From NCBI RefSeq assembly GCF_001522545.3, contig NC_031769.1:67185053-67249052 (forward strand): a stretch of 64,000 nt of DNA, given 5' to 3'. The translations under genes were made by a program, and so were the position numbers. Origin of the DNA: Parus major. Its lineage: Eukaryota > Chordata > Aves > Passeriformes > Paridae. Positions 37,813-50,400 of this stretch are shown in pieces (position 1 is the first letter of the stretch; each line of letters begins with the position of its first letter). The notes under the pieces are model-generated. The model made no database searches. It saw nothing but the letters and a program-made list of their open reading frames with translations, and had not been told where the DNA came from.

Positions 37813-39548
37813 ATAGAAACACAAATTCATGGACAGATCATTCTACTCGCCAAAAAATGCAAAATTGGTGACCTTAAGGGAGTGACTTGAAAGATTCGCT
37901 TGGCTTATTGGCTTCCCCACCTATTCATTTACTCATGTCCCTGGGAAACTGAAGCATGATTTCACTGAATACATGTCATGGTTTGTGTGCAGGCCTAAGG
38001 GAATATGTACATGCTGTAAGCCTGCACTCTTTCTTTCACCTCCATAGCGTCACCCTCCCTTTCCATTTTATCAGCCTGACACAAAGAGTAAAGGCACTTA
38101 ATTTACTCTCTTTCCCTGACATGAGAAAAAAGTCTTGTTTGACAGCACAGGTTAACCAAGTCCACAATGACAACCAAATCCAGAGAGACACTGAGAAACT
38201 GTACTCAAGTCTTTCTCTCTGCATCAAAGGTCTGAGCTCTAGTCCAGTTTAAGATGGGGGGAGCAGGGGAACAGGGAAGCAAAACTAAACCAAACCAAAG
38301 TGTGCTTAGGTAGGTGAGTAAACCAAAATGATGTGGCACATCACTGTTGCACTGTCTGAGAAATATGAGATTGCTCTGATGGGTTCAGGGCTCTGCAGGT
38401 TCTCACAACACTGAAATAATTTCTCTCACATTGCTGAAAACAGATTTTAGACCTCTTGTGCAGAAATTTTATACAGAGCTAATTCTTACCTTTGCAATGA
38501 GAAACACTTCAAGAAAATTATTGATTATGCTCGTGTCCATTATTAGACCCTCTTTCATCCATGCACAAATGTAGTGCCCAGCAGCACACTGAACAATAAG
38601 GAAAGCCAGAACTCTTTATAGCTCTTGTGTTAATGTATTTAACACATTGTTACTTACTGCACTTTACCCTAAACTGGCATTCACTGCTTCACTATTCCCT
38701 TTTATTTCATCGGCACTGTTACTTGTTCGATGTTAAAGCAGTTTCTTGTTCACATGCTTCAAGTAATTAGAATAATTAACATTTGTGGTTTGCCTCTTAT
38801 ATGACTTAGCTTTTTCATTGCTTATTTTAAAGAGGGGAACCCTGTTCATTCTTTTAATACACATATGAGCTATAGTTCAATTTTTTTTATTCAACATAGC
38901 ACAATTAACAGACCTTTTGTAGAAGCCTCAACAGCCTCACAGACCCAGCCTGTGGGTGAGACTGCATTTAATAAAGAGCAAACACAATAAATAAAAGGTA
39001 GGCAGGGTAAACTGAACTTTAGCCTCCAAAGCATGTTTTTACTCCTAGAATGGGACAATCTTCTTTCATGCATGTGAAAGGGGGGAAGGAAAGCCAAAAA
39101 AATGTTCCTTGGTGCAGAATGGGGCTGCTCCAGAGCTCAGTGGGGATTCCTGCTGAGGGCTGCCCTCAGAGGGAGGGACAAGCAACCAGGGACACTTGCA
39201 TCTCCTGAACAAGAGAGCCTGGGTTCACAGGCAGCCCGAAGATGTCACTTCCCATCAAAAACAGCACTGAGCTACTGAAACATCTAAAAGAAAGATGTGG
39301 CAGGACAAACACAGCACAAGCTTCATGGGAGGCAGAGAACTGCTGTGATAATGCCAAGCTGCATTGCCACCAAGCTCTGACAAGCAAACACCTGTCATGT
39401 GGAGGTAGTTTAAGAAGTTACCTCATGTTACATCCAAATGTACAGTGCTGCTTAGGAATATTAATGTGTTAGCTCCGTGCAGCATTGTACTATGTTGACA
39501 TAACCTTAGTTTTTACCTAGCTAGATGTGTTCTCTCTTTCCTCTTTAG
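37813..39548. other. Non-coding A+T-rich sequence
   Basis: No recognisable gene, RNA or transposon. I see nothing in it beyond short chance frames. Confidence 0.6.
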
Positions 39549-39718
39549 CCTGTTTCATGTTGCTTCAGATTTAATTTGTTTCCCGAACATTTGTTTAAGG
39601 AGCTGAATGAAATGGGGTGGCACGAACTTTCCCAAGGCAGTATTGACGTTCCAAGTGTGGTGAAATGGTGTCATATGCAAGAGAACAGACTGCAGATATT
39701 CAGTACAGCAAAAGGCAG
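39549..39718 (+). other. Exon-like open stretch after a strong acceptor
   Basis: GTTCTCTCTTTCCTCTTTAG ends at 39548 and is one of the best 3' splice sites in the window. The frame starting CCT GTT TCA is open for 95 codons to 39833. A possible donor, GGCAG|GTTTGT, begins at 39719, giving a 170-base exon. The peptide includes FPEHLFKELNEMGWHEL and VPSVVKWCHMQENRLQIF, with three Trp or Trp-adjacent patches and amphipathic character, which is more protein-like than most frames here. The donor is only moderate and no homologous family is recognised. It could be a coding exon of an unidentified gene, a remnant or chance. Confidence 0.22.
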
Positions 39719-39833
39719 GTTTGTTTTTTCTAGAAATGTTTCATTTGTTCTAGCAGGTGTGTCTGATACCTTTTGCATAATGATAAACCCACACACATTC
39801 TTCATGCAAATAGTGACCCAAGAGCTGCTCTGA

Positions 39834-42329
39834 GTTGCTTCAAGTAGTGAGTGCGTGTAACAACCTGCACTTGCATACACACTCTATGTGTACAGAGCGT
39901 TCATACAGTGCAAGATAAACAGAGCCCGTTGTGCCAGGGCAGGGACACATAGGGCTGCTGGAACAGAGGTGCCATACCATGGCCAACACAGTCAGAATCA
40001 GCCAAAATTGTCAGAAAACCTCTTCAGAGATACTGGGAGAGTCATACATTTTTTATTTCTTCTCCTTTCTGCAGCCAGAAAATATTTTTCTCTCATGTGT
40101 GTTATTTGAAATGCCTTCTATATCAACTGTTCCTGCTCCACAAAGGTTTGGAGAGCAAGGTATGGGAGCAAATGTGGAGGCTTACCAATTTGGACTTTAC
40201 ATGATGTGACCATTGCACACTTGGGTACCTCCACATGCTCCATTGACCTGCCTTGGAAACTCAGCCTTGGTCAGCAGAGAGTTTCTCTCATCCTATCTCA
40301 CATCTGCTAGCTTCATCTTTCCTTAAATATCCCAGGTTCTTTGCCTCAAAGGTCAGCAGAGCACTTCTTATACCAGCTCTCACCATTAATTAGGTCCAAT
40401 TATTACTAAGTGCTTCTTATTTTCTTATTAGTGATTTCACTTCACAATGGAACCCAATCCTGATAGGTGGATGGATATTTTCTTAATAGGATAAATAAGT
40501 AAGAATGTTTGTCCAAATGGTTATTCTTTCAAATGTGTCTGTGAGCTAGCTTGTTGATAATTCTTTAGTCCACTGTATTTGAAGGAAAGTGGAAAGGAAA
40601 AAAATTTTAAAAGAGGCACTTTAGTTTATGGCAATGTCCAAATGCACATAAGTCTGCTTTTTCAACACAGAATTACCACTCTAAATATAACTCTGATATG
40701 CTAAAGTATTAAAATATAAGAATGTTCTACCTCAAGCTAGGAGGTCAATTCAGCACCCATGTTTGATGCAGAACCTTCACAACATCACGGCACCTGTCTG
40801 AGCTTAGAGATTGTGAATTACAACAGATGAGAGGCAGACATTTGCTTGCATCTGTGTTTTACCAGCTCTTTGGTGTCTACAAACTCTGTTTGACAGTAAA
40901 TAGTTTAGCTTCACCCGTTTGATCTTGCACTCAAATGAAATGCTGACTTCACTCACCTCTGAGTGTTAACTGAAGCTGTAACTACACAAGGATGAAGATC
41001 CTGATATGCTTTCATGGCCCACCTCAGTGGTTTTAATGCTTTCAAGACAGTTAAACACATAGTTTTAAACAATGTAAGTCATCTGCAGTGCAGTTCAAGT
41101 TTCCAAAGGTTTGACTTTGCACAGGAACATGCAGGGAGTGCCTGGTCAGCAGAAATGTGTTTGCAGAGGCTGGCACCCCTGCATGGAGACACAGTGTCTG
41201 TGTGTGCACCCAGCCTAGCAGCGACAGCCCCACTCCCCTCTGCCTCTGCTCCTGCGCTGCCAGCAGCCAGGGAGGATATGGGAAATGGACTGCAGCTGCA
41301 GGACTTTAGCAGGCTCTAAATGGAAGGTTCCCCACCAGGACTGAGGTACAGTCCCTTGGGAGATTTACTCTGTTTTCAATGGAGTCAGGATTTTCTTTGA
41401 TAATGTACTTACCACTCTAAAACCTGCTAAACTGCACAGACATCTGATAACCAGATAACTGATGGTGTTTCTTGCAGTGAGTTCCTGTGAAACATTGTAC
41501 TCCCACTACAAGTCAGTAAATATTTTATGCCCATTTGGGTACAGCTACAACATGCCATAGTAAGCAGGATGAGTAAACCAAGAAAATTCATGTGGGTTGC
41601 CTGGGACAGATTCTGACCTCTGCATCTTCTAATCCCTCAAATGTGTGAAAGACAAAAATGAGTTTTGTCTTTCCCTGTGAGTAGCTTCATTCATTTCATA
41701 GTGTTTAGTTTTCATAAAAAGCACTAGAATTTGTCTCAGTATGACTAAGAAAAGTAGCTAATAATTGTCATCATGCTTATCTCTGGCATTTTAGCTTGAG
41801 TTCCTACTAATAAAGAACTATTTGAGATTTTAACAGAAATGTAAATGTTGAAGTTTCACAGGTCATTGAGTTTTATAATATTGAGTCATTGGGCTATTAT
41901 ACATTGATCGAGCAAATAGCAAATGGTGTGACTTGCCAAAGAGCATTACTCAAATATTGACCAGGAATTGATGACAGTCGGCTACTCTCCAAGGACTACA
42001 AAAGTTAACAGGAAATTTCTACCTGAGGCAACTGCAAGCTTCTGCCTCACGACAGGTAGGTTTTTTGGTTCCTTTTTGTTAGCACTTTTTTTTAGCTTCC
42101 TCTGCTATATCCAAACACTTTTATCATAAACAGAAATGTGCTTGGAGTAAATGCTTTCATTTCTGTCAACTTTTTTGGTTTATCTCTCAGTCATCTCTTA
42201 TTTCCAACAGTCTGTTGATTTCTTTAATTAATCATACCTATTCTTCTTCTTCTTATATTTCAGTATTATTTTATTATGATAATATAAATTTTTATTTAAT
42301 TATATAAATGAATGCTTCCACCTATAAAG
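39834..42329. other. Non-coding unique sequence
   Basis: No recognisable gene. A small G+C-richer patch lies at about 41100-41330. A strongly A+T-rich block with a short TTC repeat (42241-42253) lies just upstream of the CR1 insertion. Confidence 0.6.
42241..42253 (+). repeat. Short (TTC)n repeat
   Basis: Four TTC units, followed by A+T-rich sequence up to the CR1 fragment. Confidence 0.8.
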
Positions 42330-43609
42330 GGTGGATGCAAGGACAGGTAGCCTGAGAGGAATACAGAGATATCATCCAGGATCATGTAAGGAAAGCTAAA
42401 GCTCTGATAAAATTAAATTCAGCCACTCGGTTGTTGTTAAGGTCAACAAGAGGTACATAAAAGGAAGATTTGGGAAAATGCAGTCGCTCTCCAGAGGGAA
42501 ACAGAAGACCTGGTTACACAGAATATGGAGATGGTCTCAGTCTTGACCAGCAAGGGATCCAGCCACACTGCCCAAATTGAAGAACTCAAGGGAAGGGACT
42601 AGGAGAGTAAAAAACTGTCCACCTTAGAAAATCAGATTTGAGGGCATCTAATGAACCTTAAGGTGCATAAGTCCATGGGACTTGTGACAAGATACATCCA
42701 CAGTTCTTGAAGGAACTGGCCAAGGAAGTGGCTAAGCCACTACCCATCATATTTGAGATGTTGTGAAGTCCCAGTGAAGTTCCCACTGACTGGAAAAGGG
42801 GAAACATTGTTGTCATTTTTCAAAAGAGAAAGACCCAGGCAACCACAGGCTAGTCAGTCTCACCTCTGGGCTTGGCAAACTTATGGAGCAGATCTGCCTG
42901 GAAACCATGCTAAAGCACAAGGAAAGTAAGGAGACGGTTGGTGACAGCCAGCTTTGCTAAGAGCAGATCAAGCCTGACAAATCTGGTGGCCTTCTAAGAT
43001 GGGGTTACAGTGCTGGTGGACAAGGGAAGAGTGACAGACATCATCCACCCGGTCTTGCACAAAGCACTTGATACTGTCCTACCCCCATCCCTAAACTGGA
43101 GGGAGATGGATCTGTGAGATGAACCACTCAGTGGATAGGAAACTGGCTGAAGAGGTTGTTTTCAGGGGCTCACTGGTCCAAGCAGAGACGTGTGACAGCT
43201 GGAGTTCCTTGGGATTGGCACTGGGACCAGTGCTGTTCAACCTCTTTGTCAGTGACATGGACAGTAGGATCAAGGGCACAGCAAGAGGTGTTTTGCAGTA
43301 CCTAAAGGAGACCTGCAGGAGAGATGGAGAGGGACTTTTTTCAAGGGCCTGTAGTGATGGGACAAGAGATAATAGGTTTAAACTGGAAGAGGGTGAGTTT
43401 AGATTAGAAAATAGGGTGGTGAGGGTGGTGAGAAACCGGAACAGGTTGCCTACAGAAACTGTGAATTCCCTTCACTGGAAGGGTTCAAGGCCAGGCTGGA
43501 TGGGACTTTGAGTGGCCTGTTCTGGTGGAAGATATTCCTGCCTGTTGCAGGGAGGTTGACACTAGGTGATTTTCAGGGTCCCTCCCAACCCAACCCATTC
43601 TATTGTATT
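42330..43609 (+). mobile_element. CR1 LINE fragment with internal deletion
   Basis: A 5'-truncated, decayed copy of the avian CR1 non-LTR retrotransposon. It begins in the linker between the endonuclease and reverse-transcriptase domains (GAGGAATACAGAGAT followed by GGAAAGCTAAAGCT). It continues through RT-like blocks at about 42660-43270: KELAKEVAKPLPIIFE, then DWKRGNIVVIF, then SSLTNLVAF, then HKALDTV, then LGPVLFNLFVSDMD. The motif-A aspartate of the usual LDFxKAFD pattern is not present (reads V), and several frameshifts and stops occur. At about 43285 the copy jumps from the DMDSRIKGT block straight to the C-terminal block (QYLKETCRRDGEGLF), removing the FADD catalytic region. It ends with the usual 3' end (CCTCCCAACCCAACCCATTC). 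It cannot code for an active enzyme. Confidence 0.93.
43119..43511 (+). pseudogene. CR1 reverse-transcriptase C-terminal remnant frame
   Basis: The longest surviving open frame in the CR1 copy, 130 codons. About residues 31-55 carry the RT block with LGPVLFNLFVSDMDS. About residues 60-130 carry the C-terminal segment with QYLKETCRRDGEGLFSRAC, FKLEEGEFRLENR and RNRNRLP. The two are joined by a deletion of roughly 150 codons relative to intact CR1 (estimated from the known domain order), which removes the FADD metal-binding motif. The first 30 residues are frameshifted and not CR1-like. There is no host function to infer. Confidence 0.85.
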
Positions 43610-44365
43610 AAAAAAACAGGAATATGAATGCAGTATACTGCTCCATTGAGAATGTGATTTGTACACAGTACAATGCATCTTATCTTGAACAAAGAACACT
43701 AAAATACAAGCTTCTAGCATGGTCTTATTTGATTTTACTTCTCCAGAGTCATAAGCCTGATCCCAAAGACAATATTTCAGCTCAGAAAGAAGGAACTACT
43801 GTTGAGAAGTTCTTAGGACAGAGGACACCCTGCAGAAATTTCAAAACGTGGTGTTTAGGTAAGACCCTGATCTAGTATGGGGTAAGAGCACACTCAGTTT
43901 CTCAAAATATACAGTTAGAGGTTACTCCTGGTTTGTCCACTTGGCTCAGAACCAGTGACCTCACCCATATCCACAGAGGAATGGGCTTCACTCTCGTCCT
44001 CACCATAAAAGAATATGAATTAATTCCCTGAAGAGCCCATAAGGCAGTTTGGGAACAATGTTCTTTCCTATGAAAGCTATTCCACACTACTTGGAACAAC
44101 CAGGTACTATCTTGGCCAGAGAGAGTGCTATTGGAAATTCAGCATGTCAGTCCCTGTTCCACTGTCTATTTCACATTTTTGTGCTGTATGTTTAATAAAA
44201 CAGGAACTGGCATCAAAGTATCTTCTCTCCCACGTGTGTTGTTAACATGAGATCATAGCATCACAGTAAATCTTCTTCTTTATTTTCCTTTCCCTCATTT
44301 TTAATCTAATGGCTTTTGAACTAGTCCATAAAAATCAGCCCAATTTCAGCAGAACAGCTGTGAGG
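43610..44365. other. Non-coding spacer between CR1 fragments
   Basis: Unique sequence with short chance frames; an A run directly follows the CR1 3' end at 43609-43616. A possible donor-like TTTAG|GTAAGACC lies near 43857 but has no convincing acceptor. Confidence 0.55.
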
Positions 44366-44461
44366 ATGAGGAGACACTGCAAGAGGTCACCCAGAGAAGA
44401 GCTGTATATGGCCCATCCCTGGGACAGTTCCAGAGCAGGTCAGATGGGGCTTTGGGTAACT
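44366..44461 (+). mobile_element. Short CR1 LINE 3' fragment
   Basis: About 95 bases resembling the CR1 ORF2 C-terminus. It has GGTCACCCAGAGAAGAGCTG, GGCCCATCCCTGGGACAG and CAGGTCAGATGGGGCTTTGG in the order seen in CR1 (the stretch encoding the conserved RLP, DAPSL and LDGAL region). It is degenerate and lacks the CR1 3' end, which has been lost or is unrecognisable after 44461. Confidence 0.8.
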
Positions 44462-47400
44462 TCCAGTATCACTGAACAAGACACAGTCTCAAAGTTCCCT
44501 GTGGCAGAGGAGGAACCTGAGCCCAAGCAGTCACTTTTGTACCATGAACACACGCCTGTGAAGCAACCCTTCCACACAGACTGTGGCCAGTTAAGCATTT
44601 GGATAGCAAACCACTGGATCAGGTCCTGCCCACCGTGAGCTGAAGAGAGCAGCTTATTCATGGACACAGAAGTGGTTTAAGCACAAGAAAAGAACCAATT
44701 TGCTGGTTAGTCTGACTGTGCTGAAGGCCCTTGGCCAAAACCAGGTCTTCAGCATGGACCAGCAACCAAAGTAAGCCTCTGGACTTCCCATTACACTAAG
44801 AGAGGGAGTCTGCCCTGCTGCTCTTCCCAGCTGCTGCCACACCATCAGGTAAACAAAAGGAGCACCTCCAGAGCCAGCTACCTCGAGATGCGTTCACTCA
44901 CCACCAAGCACACAGAGTCACAGAGCAACTGCAAATAAATACCTGTCAACACCTGAGCTGTGAATATTGCATTGCTAGCCTTTGTGTAAAATGCCAGAAG
45001 ATTTCCTTTGTATTTTTAGAGATTTGCACTCACATAATTATTTTCCAGCCCTCCTTAGAGTTCTAAGCCACTGTATAGAAGGGGTTATATTCTGCTCCTG
45101 GTTTGGGAGCAGAAATGACTTTGGAATAGCTCTTGCAGTTTTCTGCCAGCAGAGGATACCCAGGACCAAAGCTTCTCACAGTGTTGCATGCAGATCCTGC
45201 TTTGAGGCTACACATATTCACTTCTGCTGTCTTTGAACAAGGAGCACACGAGATCTGATGCCTCACTTTATTCATCTCTATAATTTGGGGAAAATACATA
45301 AAGCTGCTTTTGAACCAGGACCATTTCCAATAAAACCTGCAATGTTTTCCAGCAGCAGGAATTTTGCACTGCCAGTGTTTGAGGTTTTAAGAACCACTGC
45401 ACTTTGCCAATAACATTTCTCATGACACAGGCTCATGATGGATAGATCAATAGATTCTTGAATCCTCATATCCTTTTCAAATTACTACCCGAGATATCTA
45501 CCTGAGTAGGCCATCTTATCTGATAACTTAAACAAGCAACCTGTCTACACTTTAATTGTTATTGAGGATTAATGTTGTTTATAAAATGAAATCAATACAA
45601 TCTCTATTGCTTATTAACTGAAACATTCTAGGCTCTGCTTTGTTTGCTTTGCTTTTCAATTAGTTTCTATTATTTTCCCTATTGGCTTTTAACAAATAGC
45701 TGTAGAAATAAACTTAATGGTTGTGAAACTGTTATCAGAGTCAACAAAGTCCCTTAATGGAAAGTCTTGTATATTTAAATGTAAAAAAGAATCTACTGTT
45801 TAATCATTTGACATTATGAGATAAGTTTATTACTATACATCTGTTCTGTGCTGGGCCTTGCCTTTTTTTTAAGCTACGCAATTAAGAGTTCTTAAGGGTT
45901 TTCTAAAGTTCAGATGTCAGAACTGTTAAGTTGGTCTCTACATTTAAGATGAAAAAATTCCACAGACTTTCGTTAAAAAACTGCAAAAATGGGGATGGGT
46001 TGAAAACCATGGGATTCCTAGGAACATAAATACCATCCATTTACACTGCAAAAGCGTTCTCAAAACTATTCAACAATTAAGTATCTGAAACATCTTACAG
46101 ACACTGCTCATACTTCCTCTGTGATCCCAGCATGCAAGAGGACTGCTGCAGTTCCCAGGGTTTGTTCCTCCCCCTCAGAAAGGAAGAAGAGCAAGAAGTG
46201 TTGAAGGATGGTTTCTCAACTCTAGGTGTACTCCTGAGTCTGAGTTGGATTTAGAAGATAAACAGGTGGACGTGAAGGAGGGATGGACAGGTAGAGTAGT
46301 TTTTTTGGGTCATGAGGGGCCATGATGTTGGTGACAAGTCTCAATATATGGCGTGACACTAGTATATCCCTTTCCAGCTAGCATCAAGATGTAAAAAAAT
46401 CTGTTTCCTCAGTCATCACTTTTTTCTCTTTGAGCAAAGAAAACTTTTCTTCCCCATTACTCACCATGTAGGTGACAGAAGCATGGTTGCTGATGGGCTT
46501 TTCAAGCAGAAACTCTCAGTCTATGGGAACCGAGTTCCACCACACTTGCTGAGTTGTACCTTTATGGATCTTTCCAGCACTGCAGTTTTACACATCACTA
46601 CTCATAGCCAGAGACACCTGCAACCCACACGCTCTTGGCACACTGTTTGTGGGCTCTCAGCAGCTTAGCTGGACGTGGTCGTGAAGCAAGCAAAGTTACA
46701 GGAGAGTGTTACATAACGAAGTGACGAGTTCACACAGGCCAGCAGCTTTGCCTGCTGCTGCTCAAACCACAGGCACCACAAACAAGTGGCACAATTCCTG
46801 CACTTCTCTACAAAATGGTTCTGATTTGGCAGCGTCACCTCTACTTTGTGTTCAATGACGTAAGCGGAGAGCTGGTAAAAACACAAGGCAGGCTTGAACC
46901 AAGCTCAGGAAACATAGAAACTTTAGGATGCAAGTGTTTCATCCCCAGCAGAGACTACCATTTTGCTCCTGGGAGTGGGCTCAGAACCACACACAAGGAA
47001 AGAGCTCTAAAATCTACCACAAACAGTGTGTAAGCTATCCAGTGCAACCTATCTCAGGAAATGTTCTGTGCTCTCCTGGCTTCAAATAATTCTGCTTACA
47101 ATCACCAGAACTGTTTCTAGCCTCCACACAGCACAGATGCATTCCAGGGTAGGGTGAGGCAAATGGTTATGAAGCTTACTCAGGTGTCATTTATTTCATG
47201 AAAGTTTGCAGGTTATTATAATCAAATGTCAATTGTCTGTAATTGTGGCATGCAATGGAAAATCCCTGCTAAGGACATGTTCTGCCACTTGCTGGTGAAG
47301 TACACTAACCCTCAACAATGAAGCAATACTGAAAAATAGTTCTGACATGTAAGCAGGTCTAGGAGTATAATTAACACATATTTATTTTATTTTTTTTCTT

Positions 47401-50400
47401 ATGGTTTTGCTGTAAGGAAACCATCCTGTATTTTAAAAGAAAAGTTCCATGCAGAATTAAAGAATTGTTCCTACTCAGTAAATTTACTAATATAATTACT
47501 AATTAATAAAACTATCTGCTTTAATAGCCTCTGTTTTGGCTTATCTTCACTAACACACTGCATCATCTTGCAGTGATCTTGCAATACACAAATGTATCTG
47601 TGGCTTGTAAGTAACAACCAGAGCACAGAGCATAACTTGAGCTCAGATGCTGTTATAAGACATAATGTGATAGGGAGTTGCATTCAGAGCTTCAAAATTA
47701 ACTAATAACTACTTTCAAGGGGATCCTATGTGAGAAGAGAGGAGTAAAATTTGGTGTCAGAACTGTGACTGATCATTGAGACTGGGCTGCATGGGGCATA
47801 GAAGATGACTCATTTTATTTTTTTTCCTTCTTTTTAAATGAAGCAAACTAATGGATTTTATACATATTTACTAACCATATTATTCTGAGGAATTACAGAA
47901 GTGTGGAAATGGCTTGGCAATGCTAAAATTGATGAAGCAAGCTCTTAAATAAAACTTAAAAAAATTTCCAGCAGCAAACATTTTTTTAACATTAGAGGCT
48001 GTAGAATGTAAAAGCACAATGACAGTTTGCATTTTGAAACTGAGAATGAAGAAATTAATATCAGAATCTAACCTCTGGGTCAGCTTGCACATAGATGCAG
48101 TAGACTTGCCATCACTTGTAGATTAAAGCTGAGGCTGATTTACTTTCTGAAAAGATGGTACAGTTCAAACAGTCACGCTGGGCTTGATGCAGAAATCAAA
48201 TCATGTGGTTTTATGGGTTGTTCTATGCATATGGAAAAATACCTTTATCTACCCTTAAAATCCAGGAATCTTGTGGAAGGAAAAGAAGTTAATAGTATCT
48301 CAGCAGTCAAGTAATCAGGGTAGATTATGAGAAGACGTACTTGAAAAATTAAGAGGGGAGAGGAAAGGGAGGAATTTCCGCAAGGATTACATTAGCATGC
48401 CAGGTTGGTCTAATATTCCTCATTAATGTTTATATTTTGTGCACTGTATTTTTTTTTATAGCTGTCCTACTGTAGATGAAAATACACACAAAGAAAATGT
48501 GCAAAGTTTCCTTGAGCCTGTGCCTGAAGAATTCTTACAATTCCAAAATTATCTGTACTGATTTTAACTGGGATGCATATGACAAACACCCAGATTTTAT
48601 GCAGGTTTTTTAGAAAAGCTGAATTTGGCTGATTTGTAGCAGTCATTCCAGTGATCACATCAGCGCTTTTAAACAAATGCACTGTCAGTTCCTGTAATGA
48701 GAAGTGACATGAATATAAGAGCCAGTGGGACTTCCAAATTTTTTCCAACCACTGATTGCATATATCACACAAATATACAAGGAAGAACAGAAATTATGGA
48801 ACAAAACTAATTAAAGGTTTACTGGGGATAAAGGTCCATAACTCTTAAAGAAAGTGTACATGTATATGCACCTCTATAAAAATATAATTATACCTGCTGA
48901 TCATTTTGAGAAACCACTTAATTTGCAAAATTATTTAATTCTGGGTATTCAGATCATTAGCAAAAGAGGACTTATTATTGTGTTTATTGGCATAATAATA
49001 CATAATAATTTCTTATACTGGCTTGGAGAAGTGTACAACAATAGTAAAAACATTATTCCAGGGATTAATTATTCTCAGGATTAATGTTTTCACAGCTTGA
49101 ACTGACATGATTTTAGCCATTGTATTACAGCTCTCCTCTTTTCCATCTGCATCTATTCACTTCTTTGTACTCCTGTGACTACACTTTAAACAACTCTGAC
49201 CTTTGTTAAATTACCTGGTTAAGGCTGATTTAGGGGCACAACTTTATTATTATTAATATGCACGCCTGTAGGAAAATTGGAGAAATGCTCTGCAAAACCA
49301 GCATTTTATTTAGTAGACAGAAGAACAAAGTATTATGGTTTTGGCACAAATATGCAACTCTTCACTCATAGGATGGAGAATAATTGGTTAGCAGCTCTTC
49401 AAAAAAAGGATTGCAGAGTTATAAACTGCAAGCTGAACTTGAAATTACAGTGCTGGACCTGTGAGCAAGATTAAACATGGTCTGAAATTTCAGAGAAGAC
49501 ATTTCAAGAAAGAGTCTTATAATGATATAGATCATACACAGAGCACAAAAGTGGTTGAAGTTCAGCACCTAACTGGCAAACCTGCAAATTATTTTCAGAG
49601 ACTATGAGTGGAAATGGTCTACAGTTACTGCAAATACATAGGAATAAAATAGCATGAGAACTCAACAGAATATACCCCTAAGTAAAGTGAGAGGCACTAA
49701 GTCACCATAAATGCAAGGTATACTAACAAACTTACAGGCAAAATATATTTTGCTAGAAAATGGCCAGAGTAAGTACTGGCTTGCACAGAACTATAAGGAT
49801 CAGGTCCCTGATGGTATCCTTGCAGGGGAGTCACCTCCCTCTCTAATCAGCTTTTGCAGTCTTGGCAAACAAAAAGAGCTCACTAAAATCACACAACCTG
49901 CACAGCAGCTCCAGGGATTACACAGAGCAGAAAGTATCATTCAGATGTCTAGAGCAGATGCAAATATGATTTTTTTGGGCTTATTCTCTTAAATGGTATG
50001 TGTCTCTATGCTTAAAATAAGTTAATGTATTCCAGTTAATTTTTTATATAACATGAATAGTTATATTTTAAGTATTTTTTATGTAAAAAGAACCAAAAAA
50101 AATTTAGAAAAAGATCCATTGGCCCATTTTTAGACTGACAACCCAAGCACCACATTCTCCCTCTGGATCCAAGCTTGCTCAAAATGTTCTCAGTATTGTT
50201 TTATTTGGTATGATTTCTGTCCCACTCTCCTGAAAGAAATGCCTGCTAATAGTTAACCAAAAAGTTACATAAAATGCTAGTATGCATAATTAAAAACTTG
50301 ACTGAATGCTTGGCAAAACTGTGGTCATTTATCACAAAAAGCTATAAATAGAAGGAATATTGAAGAAAAACCAGCTAAACCTAATAAGAAGGTCCCTTTA

